DNA of 64,000 nucleotides from Teratosphaeria epicoccoides (lineage: Eukaryota; Ascomycota; Dothideomycetes; Mycosphaerellales; Teratosphaeriaceae), in contig JADDMT010000085.1 of assembly GCA_021401465.1 (NCBI GenBank), positions 1 to 64,000 on the forward strand. The letters are read 5' to 3'. Shown here one piece after another: positions 51,441 to 60,543 of this stretch. The number at the start of each line of letters is the position of its first letter. Positions within the stretch are counted from its first letter, which is position 1. The notes under the pieces are model-generated. The model worked only from the letters and a program-made list of their open reading frames with translations. It was not told the DNA's origin and did not search any database. Position numbers and translations under genes: made by a program.

Positions 51441-52831
51441 GTACGCGAATGCGACCAAGGTTCAGGCGCAGCTGCAGGCTGACATGTGTCTGACCAACAA
51501 TAATGTGCATGCTTCGCCCACGCTCTATCTAGCTGCTTGTCCACAGCTGCAGCCTATAACAATGACAGAGGAGCCATCAGCGTTCAGTAGAGCTGGCCAC
51601 TCAGGCGGGGCGCAGCTGGAGAATGCGATTAAAGCTTAATTTTGGCATGGAGATTGTCGGCATGGGACGCGATCCAGTATTCGTGGCCTCATTGCAATCT
51701 ACCTCCTACCACCGGTGAAGATAAAGATAGCGATATTTTTAGCGGAGGCTACTTTCCTTTCCTTCATTCCACGTCCCTACGAACAAAGACACCTATTCGC
51801 CACCCATCAGCGTCGGATTGATCGCTTGTGATTGATCGCACGCGCTTGACAGATTCGCCCGCAGTCTGCAGGCCGTCTGCGTACCGCGGTGAGGTGTTTG
51901 GTTTACGCAGACAATGCATGAAGACAAAAATGCGAAGAGTTTCGTCTCTGCACACTCACGTTCGGCGAGACTTCTTGCGTGAGACTTTGTCGGATAGTCT
52001 ATGAATCAAGAACCAGGCTCTGCTGTGCCCATCGCACGCTCAACATCGCAAGCGCTATCGACATACGAGACGCAAGCATCGCGCCGTGCAGTGCGATCAG
52101 CGGCCTGGTCGAGTTGCCCCTTCATCAAGCGTCCTCGGGACTTTTATCTTGCACAGCTGCCTTTCTGGGCCGGTCCAGCGACCAAATACCGGGACAGACA
52201 TGGTCTTGCTCAAGCGTATTATACATATGAGGGCATGCGAGGTGCTTATCCTGAACCTCTGAGCCTTTGACTCCATGGAGTCTCCAGAAGATGGCCGACT
52301 ACGTCTAGGGCTGGAAACCCTCGTGGTCCTTCCCACTACCCGGCCGCCGTGATTTCAGAAGTGACTGAGCGACGGCCGGTGACCAGAGTAGTTATGCCCA
52401 ATGCGCAATATCACGCTATTTCTAATCAGTCCAACTTCAGTATGTCGTAGCAACATAACAGAAATGCACAGTTTGTAAGCAAATAGGACGTGTGAGTCGT
52501 GTATGTGGCACTGAATCCTTTGCGAGGCCCCTTGATGCTCTTGTGCTAACAGCTCATCACTCGCAGCCACATGCCGTGATCAAGGATCTTAATTGACTCA
52601 CACAACTTGCTTCACCGTCGTCCTTGCACTCCGTCACATTCTGTTCGCTCAGATCACTTACAAGCTGTCGTCCGCTCGCTTCAGCCTTCACTCGAGCTTT
52701 TCCCGTATCCTTTCTTGATCATCGATCCACACTGTACATTTCTCACACATCCTTCTCGTATATTAAGACACTAGCTGCACCTCCCTGCTCTGGCGAATAC
52801 ATTTACCAGACCAGCTAATCCTTCGGGCATT
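51441..52831. other. Intergenic, about 1.4 kb
   Basis: Kinase promoter side on the left and a CT-rich leader (52620-52830) for the decayed gene on the right. One 89-codon ATG frame at 52001-52270 is listed separately. No repeats or transposon ends. Confidence 0.5.
52001..52270 (+). CDS. Possible small hypothetical protein
   Basis: 89 codons from ATG with fairly gene-like codon use; translation includes RRAVRSAAWSSCPFIKRPRD and an aromatic tail (AYYTYEGMRGAYPEP). No family recognised, no intron signals. It may be chance. Confidence 0.22.
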   Translation: MNQEPGSAVPIARSTSQALSTYETQASRRAVRSAAWSSCPFIKRPRDFYLAQLPFWAGPATKYRDRHGLAQAYYTYEGMRGAYPEPLSL

Positions 52832-53645
52832 ATGGATCAGAAGCACGAATACAAAATGACCAAGGACACAACCACGCGCAAGAGCACGATGCAGCCGAGC
52901 ATGGTCGCCGCTCGTGAAGTCGCACCTATCAAAGCAGCGCACAAGGCGTACGTGGATAGCTTGACGGAGGGCTTCGAAAAAGATATCGTCTCGCTTAAGA
53001 CGCAGCATACCCAGGAGATCAGAACATCAACGCGGCCCACTCTGAGGCCCTCCAGCGGCTCAGATACGCTCTGCAGCTGAATGATGGCGCCATTGCCAAC
53101 AAACAGCAGGCGGCTGTCGATGCTGCAGTCGCTGATGTCTAAGTAGGGCACGATGCGAAGCTAGAAGCTCTGCACCGCATCACCTCGGAACTGCGCCAGG
53201 AGCGCGATGACTTGAATGGAAAGAATGATCAGATCGAAGACCAAGCACGGACACTCCTTCGAACAGCAAGGATCGAAATGGAAGAGGAGAAGGAGCAGTC
53301 CAGCAAGCTGGAACTAGCTCATCAGGCAGAGATCGGGGAGATGCAGGCTCTGTTAGCCATCGGAGTCAACGTCCAGTCTACGGGAAGGAGAGTGAGAAAG
53401 TACCCCAAACGGCCAGCAACGAGCTTGTTATCATTGGTGCAGGATTATCGTAGGGACATCGTAAAACCAGTGGCCACGCTTATTTTGAAGCACAAGGGCA
53501 GGACTATCACTTCCGATCAGTTGGCGAGAAGTCCGTTGAATGTAAGCAGGCAGGCTATCTTCCTCTCTGGATTCGTCAGTCATCTAACATACAATCACAG
53601 CTTGGCATTCGGGACGGCGATGAGATCTGGGTCGAGTTTTCGTAG
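52832..53645 (+). pseudogene. Decayed coiled-coil protein with C-terminal ubiquitin-like domain
   Basis: A clear leader and ATG at 52832 (MDQKHEYKMTKDTT) open a helical protein (VAPIKAAHKAYVDSLTEGFE). Near 53024 the helical reading moves to another frame (INAAHSEALQRLRYAL) with no intron signal, and a TAA at 53140 interrupts it. The frame then runs through LEALHRITSELRQERDDL and a 59-bp intron (53542-53600, GTAAGC..CACAG) into LGIRDGDEIWVEF. The last part, LILKHKGRTITSDQL plus LG..DGDEI.V, is typical of SUMO/Rad60-like ubiquitin folds. One frameshift and one nonsense codon mark it as a pseudogene, unless the assembly is wrong. Confidence 0.6.
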
Positions 53646-54347
53646 GTGCACGAGTGAGAATGTCCATCTACGGCGTAGGAAAGGCTTCTGTGTCAGGGGC
53701 GGTGAAATAATAGGAGAGCTAAACACCAATATCGGCTGAAGCAGGATTGGCGGTCATGACAACATGTACACTTGAAGAGGTTGACATAGGATGGCCAAGG
53801 AGACCCAAGCCTGGTCTGGCGTGGCTCGATCAGGACAAAAATATATATATATTGATAAATATGAACATGCGGCACGTCTGATACAATGAGCGCCATCCCG
53901 CGTGCATTGCCGTACAGCGCCGTTGCCGTTTGGATAGCTACCGCTCTAACGCTGCCGCATTACAAGAAGAGTCTTGTAGGTTCCGTCGTATCTCTGCTTG
54001 ACTCATTACTTCTTCCCATGGATAAGAAGTCTGGAGGAAAGTGTTCCATCTGTGATCTACCTACTTAGAAATGCTCTGCGGATTGGCGTTCATTAGCGCG
54101 ATATTTTCGCGCCACGATCGTCTTTTCGAGTAACGCGGTCAAGACCTGCAAGTTGAGAATCCTCCTTCTGCTGCGACATTACTGTGCAGTGCCTGACCCC
54201 TGTCACCCATTTCGCGACAGACGCTCTTTTCCTCAATAGCGAAGCCTGAATGCATGCTGCCTAGGGATAGGTACATGAGTGCCTGAGCCCCGGTCTGAAC
54301 CACGCCGGCACCGCGAACCACACTCCGAGCCCAGCATCAGATCCAAG
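53646..54347. other. Intergenic before the DUF7918-like gene
   Basis: AT-rich spot (ATATATATATATTGATAAAT near 53841). A 60-codon ATG frame at 53886 has no motif and is not called. Confidence 0.5.
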
Positions 54348-55459
54348 ATGAGGTCTCCAAAATTCTTCGATTTACAAGTGTCATTAATGGTCAACGGTGC
54401 TCAGCTCGACGAGTACAATGATGAAGATGATGAGGAGCCTTGCAGCCAACGGCTCGTTAAGTACGTGGAATCGACCTCTGGCACCAACTTCACCATCAAA
54501 TTACAGATCCCACGCCAATTGTACCCGCACGATGCCATTGAATGCCGCGTATACTTGGATGGCAAGTATGTTATAGGTTTAGTCTCTATTGCTCGCTCTG
54601 CTCTATCGACATTGTACATTGAGGGCAAGGACTACGCTGGGCCCGACGGAGAGACAACACTGGAACGCTTTGCATTTGCTCAGCTCAACACGAGTCAGTA
54701 CATTCGCAGATTGGACGCGTGATAGTGCAGTCAGAGCTGATTTCATCAAAGACGACGGACCGGCAAAGCCTGACTTGAGGGAGAAGTTGAAGGACCTGGG
54801 CACGATCGAGCTGCGCTTCGTCAGAGCGGTACATACCGGGAGTGGCGTTAGCCCTCAGCACTCTCAATGGGATGCCGTCGGTTCAAGGGGAGTGCCTGAA
54901 AAGAGCCTCAAAGGGCGTGCCATCTCAAATCAAGCAACGTAAGTCGCAGGTCCCTGCCTAAGATTGACTTTCGACCGCTCACCGAAAATCAAAGCCTGAG
55001 CAAGCCGGAGACCGTGGCGAGGAACCCCCCTCGCTATGCGAGAACGGACTATCCGTACGGCACCAAGCCATTCCTCACTGCTATATACAAGTATCGCTCG
55101 CGGAGTACGTCGAACAATGCCATCAAGAAGACGCCGGTGGCCATGCTGACAGCCCATTAGGGGACCTCCAGGTGGAGGGTATCATTCCGCGCAGTCCATC
55201 ACCAATGCCGCTAGAAGACCGTGACCCGGACGATCTGACGCCGGAGGAGGCACGAGAGCTGGTCAGGCGGCTTCGCGAGCGACAGGTCGCGATCAAGCAG
55301 GAGTTCAAAATGGAGAAACGTACTCGCGAATCGACTGTGATCGACGAGGACAGCGATGACGATGTGATCGTGACGTCCGACAACCACCGCCAAGTCAAGA
55401 GGCCACGTCTGAGCGCACGCGACTCTGGAGTGGAGATCGTTGACTTGACTGATGACTAG
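54348..55459 (+). CDS. DUF7918-like domain protein with acidic nuclear-type tail
   Basis: join(54348..54693, 54731..54938, 54995..55104, 55161..55459) gives 320 residues. The start is MRSPKFFDLQVSLMVNG; frames further upstream lack an ATG. The N-terminal half has the beta-rich pattern of DUF7918 proteins: LDEYNDED, YVESTSGTNFTIKL, IECRVYLDGKYV, then LGTIELRFVRA. Introns 2 and 3 (56 bp each; GTAAGT..AAAG and GTACGT..TTAG with CTGAC) are convincing. Intron 1 is only 37 bp (GTCAGT..TGCAG) but restores the frame exactly. The tail has a helix EEARELVRRLRERQ, an acidic run (DEDSDDD), a basic KRPR and a SUMO-interaction-like VEIVDLTDD. Function unknown; nuclear location is inferred. Confidence 0.75.
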
Positions 55460-55517
55460 TTGGACATCCTGACGACGATAGTGTTGGAAATCGGCTTGTC
55501 CTGGCGTCCATATGACT

Positions 55518-55633
55518 GCATATTCACTAGCAGGATTTGAACGGTAGGAGTGAACCGTTGCTAGCGGACGAGAGTGCATATTCACTAGCAGGATTTGAAC
55601 GGTAGGAGTGAACCGTTGCTAGCGGACGAGAGT
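55518..55633 (+). repeat. 58-bp perfect tandem duplication with hairpin
   Basis: Two identical 58-bp units (55518-55575, 55576-55633) just after the stop of the DUF7918-like gene. Each holds AACGGT-8 nt-ACCGTT nested within CTAGC...GCTAG, so the RNA could fold into two equal hairpins in the 3' UTR. Confidence 0.95.
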
Positions 55634-55909
55634 GATCTCCGAGCAATTCCATTGTTTCCACACATCACATGATTTTCCATACATTAGCATAGCATCGACA
55701 TAAATTTCATGGGCACGCATAGCTTCAATAATACATATGGGACCCTTGCATGCAGGCACCCCGCTGCACTTTCCCAACATACTGCAACCCTCTCCACGTG
55801 CTAGTGGTAAAGCTCAGCACTGAATATAGTCTACGTATTTCCCATCAGGTAGGCAATTCTTATCTGATATATATTGTTGCTGATATTATCAACCATTCAT
55901 GTCGAGACG

Positions 55910-57674
55910 ATGACCGTCATCAACGCTATGCAACAGCGGCAGAATGGTTATGCAACGGCGACCAGGCTCGATCCAGCCCCAAGTATCACAACGATGATCA
56001 ATGGCGATCCCACGCGACCTAACCAAAAGGACGGCCGCTCGTCGAGGAAATATAAGCATGCCTTCGCCATCCACCAAACACCACGCACGTCATGCCTTAC
56101 GCACAACAGCACCACCTCGCCATCCTTCCCTCCCACTACGCCGCTAAACTTCTTCGGCTTCCGCAACTTGATGGGTTTGGTGCTTGTCGCCTCGAATCTT
56201 AGATTGATGATCGAGAACTTCAAGAAGTACGGGCTACTGGTCACACTGAGCGGATCTCAAGTGAGAAGAGGCGATTGGCAGTGGTTCGGATTCCTGTATG
56301 GAGTCACGCCTGTGTTTCTGTTTGTCGCGCATGCCATTGAGGCTGCGGCGGCGGTGTACGCGAAAGAGAAGGTTGGGGAGAGAAAGAAGGCAGAAGGACC
56401 AGAGAAGAATGCGGCTGCCGCAGGGACTCAGAGGTAGGTCCCCTTAAGACCTGGCGATTCCCGAAGGTCCAGAAGATGCATTATGTTTGTCAACAATGCG
56501 CACGAGAGGACGACAAATGGCGAGCGGGCAGAAATGCAACATGAGCTCGGTCGGAATGGGAAAAAGTGGGAGGCATCGATTCATACGCATATGCCGAAGC
56601 TGACAGTCCTGCAGGCATCTCTTTTCTACATGGCGTGTCATTGCCTTCTGTCACGGTTTCAACGCAACACTGATGCTGGTCATTGCCACATACGCAGTCT
56701 ACTACCATATCCACAATCCAGGGCTGGCGACCTTTGCAGAGATACATGCAGTCATCGTCTGGCTGAAAGTCTGCTCATACGCGTTCACCAATCGCGACCT
56801 CAGACACGCTTATGTCAATACGTCAGCGCATGACCACATAGACGCTGGATTGCCTGAGCTCTACAGGTCGTGCCCGTACCCGCAAAACATTACTTTGAGA
56901 AATCTGAGCTACTTCTGGTGGGCACCGACCCTTGTTTACCAACCGGTCTATCCAATGACCGAGAAACGCCGTTGGGACTTCATTGCCAAACGCGGTTGCG
57001 AATTCCTTCTACTGTGCGTTTTGATCTTCGTAACATGCGCACAATATGCAGTTCCGCTACTGCAGAACAGCCTCAACGACATCTCGACGCTCCATTTCAG
57101 CAACATTCTGGAGCGCGTCCTCAAGCTGAGCACCATCAGCTTGGTGTGCTGGCTTGCAGGCTTCTTTGCCTTGTTCCAGTCGTTCCTCAACATGCTCGCT
57201 GAGATCATGATGTTCGGCGATCGGGAGTTTTACAGCGACTGGTGGAACTCCAGCGACTTGCGCAGCTACTGGACCAGTTGGAACAAACCTGTCACGCACT
57301 TTATGAAGCGCCATATCTATGCTCCGATGGTCGGGCGCGGCCTCCATCCTGTCCCGGCGCAGCTGATTACCTTTACATTCTCAGGCATTCTCCACGAACT
57401 CCTCATCGGAGTGCCGACCCATAACACACTGGGCGTGGCCTTTATGGGCATGATGCTTCAGATACCGTTGATATTCTTGACGGATCCATTGAGCAGGATG
57501 AAGGGGCATAATGGAAAGCTGGCAGGGAACTTAGTCTTCTGGGTTAGTTTCTGCTTTTTCGGGCAGCCCTTGGCAGCCTTGATCTACTTTTTCGCTTGGC
57601 AGGCAAAGTATGGGACAGACAATAGGCCTCAGTGGCCGCTCGGCCTGGGAAGCGCCAATGGGACAAGACACTGA
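55910..57674 (+). CDS. Diacylglycerol O-acyltransferase type 1 (MBOAT family)
   Basis: join(55910..56433, 56615..57674) gives 527 residues; the 181-bp intron (GTAGGT..CTGACAGTCCTGCAG) restores RHLFSTWRVIAFCHGFNATL. It is a polytopic ER membrane enzyme. MBOAT signatures: FYSDWWNS at about 380 (FYxDWWN, acyl-CoA binding) and SGILHELLIG with the putative catalytic His435. The family splits into DGAT1 and sterol acyltransferases (ARE1/2); the length, the N-terminal SLR-like segment (LMGLVLVASNLRLMIENFKKYG) and FYSDWWN favour DGAT1, which makes triacylglycerol for lipid droplets. The start is the first in-frame ATG; the earlier open frame begins at TTG. Confidence 0.88.
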
Positions 57675-58271
57675 GCTTTTCGCATCATAGCGCGGCACAA
57701 TAAAATGATTCGAGCATGCCCTCCCACTGCGCACGATGTCCTTTTTTAGTTTGTTAGAAGCTGGTCATTGTTCCGAATTTGCGATGCCTGTTCGGAAGCT
57801 AGTATTATATGCTCAGGCACTCCAATGCCATTATCCGACCAACATAAGCATATGAACTGTGGCAGCAGCATTATCATCATCATACCTACCTGTTCGTTAT
57901 TTACATGTAGATTTGACTCAGATCTCGATGCCATTGAGTTTGGCCTTCCGGTAGCTGCCGCTCAAATCGTCCAATCAGATGACAGACTGGTCAAGTTGCG
58001 TACCTTACTCGTTCGTACAGGTAGCTTTTGCTGGCGAGTCTTAACACATCGAGAACATTTTGGCCCCAAATTGTTTGTCTTTCGCTTGAGAAGCCTCCAT
58101 CACTGTCTGTACCGCAACTCATAAAAGTCGTCGGACAACAGAGGCGTCCCAAGCTGCGGCTTAAGCTACTGCATGCCTTGCGCCAGCAATACGTTGCAAG
58201 CTGGTTGGGCTCGTGGTTAGCTGCTCGAAGCCGTCATATGGTGAGCGTCTGGCTTAGACGCGATCGCCGCC
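57675..58271. other. Intergenic between DGAT1 and PFS2
   Basis: 3' end of the acyltransferase gene (AATAAAATG at about 57700 as possible poly(A) signal) and the PFS2 promoter; nothing else seen. Confidence 0.55.
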
Positions 58272-60101
58272 ATGGACGGCTTCCGTGGAGACCGCAGCGG
58301 TGGTACATTTGATAGAGATGGCGGGTTTGACAGGGAGGACCGAAGAGTGCCCCGCGGACGACCAGGACGACGAGACACCACAGACATCGGGACCACCTAC
58401 GCTTACTGGATACACAGACGGAGAGGGCCCGGCAAGTCGACTCGTGGCTTTGAAGCGGAAAGGCCTGCTTCGAGCTACACGATTGATATGCTACCACCTG
58501 TAACCAAAAGAACGAGACCCACAGATGTCATTCCGGCAAAGCACTTACATCTGAGCAAGAACAAGATGCTGCAAGCTGTCAACGTCGTCAAGTGGACTCC
58601 TGAGGGCCGACGACTGCTGACTGCTGCTGGAAGTGGCGAGTTCACCCTTTGGAACGGTACAGGCTTTAACTTTGAGACCATCTCGCAAGCGCACGAAGAG
58701 TCAATTTACGCAGTGACTTACTCTCACAACAACGAGTGGTTGCTTTCTGGAGATAAAACCGGGCAGGTGAAGTATTGGCAGCCAAACTTCAGTGAAGTTG
58801 CTTCGATCCAAGCCCATGATCCCGAGATCACTGTACGAGACATTGCATTTGCACCTACAGATGAGAGGTTCGTGACTGCGGCGGATGACAACTCTCTCAA
58901 GGTCTGGGACTTCGCAAACAGAGCAGTAGTGACCGAATTGCGAGGCCACACATGGGACGTCAAGTCTGCGGATTGGCATCCTACGAAAGGCTTAATTGTC
59001 TCTGGATCAAAGGACCATCAGGTCAAGCTTTGGGACCCACGAGACGGAAAATGCTTGACAACATTACGAGGTCACAACAATACTCTGTGCGCGACTAGGT
59101 TCGAGCCGATCAATGGAGTGCTGTTGGCATCCTCTGCACGCGAGCCGATTGTACGGATATTCGATTTGCGAATGATGCGTGACGTGTTCTTATTGAAGAG
59201 CGATAGTCAAGGTGTCACAACTATGACATGGCATCCAATCCACTCTTCGCTGCTTTCGACTGGCACTCAAGAGGGCGCCATCAACCATTATCTGCTTGAC
59301 GAGCCCAATGCTCCGGCAGGCACGACACCTCAGGTGTCACCCTACGACTCTTCCAATCACGCAGATGCGCCTGCGCAGACACTGTATCCGGCTCATCGCA
59401 CTGCATACGCGCACAACAATATCATCTGGTCGATGGATTGGCATCCTCTCGGTCACATTCTAGCAACAGGCAGCAACGATCGGACAACGAAATTTTGGAC
59501 GAGGCCAAGGCCGGGTGACGACTCGTGGTTGTTCGACGCACATCATATCGGTGAGCAGGCGGCGAAGGCCAAGGGTACATGGAAGGGCAAGGACGCCGCA
59601 AAGCAGCGACAGGAGGAGGAGGACGATGAAGCGGATGGGCTGGAGGATCAGCGGATGCCGGCAAGGTCGCAGCTTCCTGGCTTGCCCGGCTTGCCTGGGT
59701 TGGCGTCGAAATCAACGCCGAGCTTCCCAGATGGCACGAGCACTGGTGGCGCGCAGCCTTTGCCTGGTTTCCCGGCAAATGGCGCGCTGCCGCTTCCTCC
59801 AGCAGGTCAGCCGGGCGCACCTCCGTTAGATCTCGAAGCCTTGAAAGCGCACTTCGGCGGTCAGCTGCCACCATTGCCTCCACCCGGCGCCAATGGCCAG
59901 CTCCCACCTGGCTTTCCGCCCATATTACCAAACATGCAAGGCATGCCTGGGTTTCCACCTCCAGGCAATTTGCCAGGCATTGTGGGTACTCCAATCGTTG
60001 GTGGTGGAAGTGGATCAGTTAGGAGGAGGGCGCCGTTACCGAGTCAGCAGGAAAGCTTGGAGGCTGAGATGAGACAGGGCAGGTATACCAAGGCTCGGTA
60101 G
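58272..60101 (+). CDS. PFS2: Polyadenylation factor subunit 2 (WD40)
   Basis: Single-exon frame of 609 residues. An Arg/Gly/Asp-rich N-terminus is followed by the family segment SYTIDMLPP and NVVKWTPEGRRLLTA, then about seven WD40 repeats over residues 95-420 (GSKDHQVKLWDPRDGKCLTT, ILATGSNDRTTKFW), and a Pro/Gly-rich low-complexity tail (LPPLPPPGANGQLPPGFPP). This matches fungal Pfs2 / human WDR33, the part of the cleavage and polyadenylation factor that contacts the AAUAAA-type signal and bridges other subunits in the nucleus. The N-terminal YAYWIHRRR segment is more divergent than usual. The next gene converges on it. Confidence 0.94.
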   Translation: MDGFRGDRSGGTFDRDGGFDREDRRVPRGRPGRRDTTDIGTTYAYWIHRRRGPGKSTRGFEAERPASSYTIDMLPPVTKRTRPTDVIPAKHLHLSKNKMLQAVNVVKWTPEGRRLLTAAGSGEFTLWNGTGFNFETISQAHEESIYAVTYSHNNEWLLSGDKTGQVKYWQPNFSEVASIQAHDPEITVRDIAFAPTDERFVTAADDNSLKVWDFANRAVVTELRGHTWDVKSADWHPTKGLIVSGSKDHQVKLWDPRDGKCLTTLRGHNNTLCATRFEPINGVLLASSAREPIVRIFDLRMMRDVFLLKSDSQGVTTMTWHPIHSSLLSTGTQEGAINHYLLDEPNAPAGTTPQVSPYDSSNHADAPAQTLYPAHRTAYAHNNIIWSMDWHPLGHILATGSNDRTTKFWTRPRPGDDSWLFDAHHIGEQAAKAKGTWKGKDAAKQRQEEEDDEADGLEDQRMPARSQLPGLPGLPGLASKSTPSFPDGTSTGGAQPLPGFPANGALPLPPAGQPGAPPLDLEALKAHFGGQLPPLPPPGANGQLPPGFPPILPNMQGMPGFPPPGNLPGIVGTPIVGGGSGSVRRRAPLPSQQESLEAEMRQGRYTKAR

Positions 60102-60543
60102 CGTTGAGTATAGCTAGTAGCACTTGACTGTATCGCGACTGAGCTCCTTGGGCGCATGGGGTTTTTTGAAGCATTAACGAGCAGGGCTGGTAGTGAGGAC
60201 AATATCACAGCGCTCACATTGACCTGCGAATGGGCGTCGCACTCAACAGGCAACATGTCGTAGTGATGGGGAACAGCCTCACTCTCACCTTCAAGCTCAG
60301 AGTCATCAGCCTTGCTCTCATTGACCTCATCTTATCAAGCTAACCCTCATCGTTCTCTGCGAAACCTGCCTCAACCTCACCAGCCTCGATACTAATTGCC
60401 CTCGCCCTAACCTGGGTAGTTCTCATCAGCTTCCTTCTTTCATCAATCTGGCCATCATAGAGTGTGGGCAGCTCGACAATCCCTCGTTCCTGCAGAATGA
60501 GTCTTTCGAACAGAGCATGTAGCACACTCGTGCAGTACGGCAA
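60102..60543. other. Convergent 3' region, PFS2 / RING gene, with in-frame minus-strand extension
   Basis: On the minus strand, directly after the TAG that ends the RING-ZZ-SH3 frame (60544-60546), the same frame stays open for a further 67 codons to 60340 with protein-like content (LFERLILQERGIVELPTLYD). No other gene seen. Confidence 0.5.

Noticed and set aside
55527..55560. tRNA T-arm-like GTTCAAATCC on the minus strand of the 58-bp repeat
   Set aside because: The flanking five bases do not pair, and no D-arm, anticodon arm or acceptor stem can be formed.
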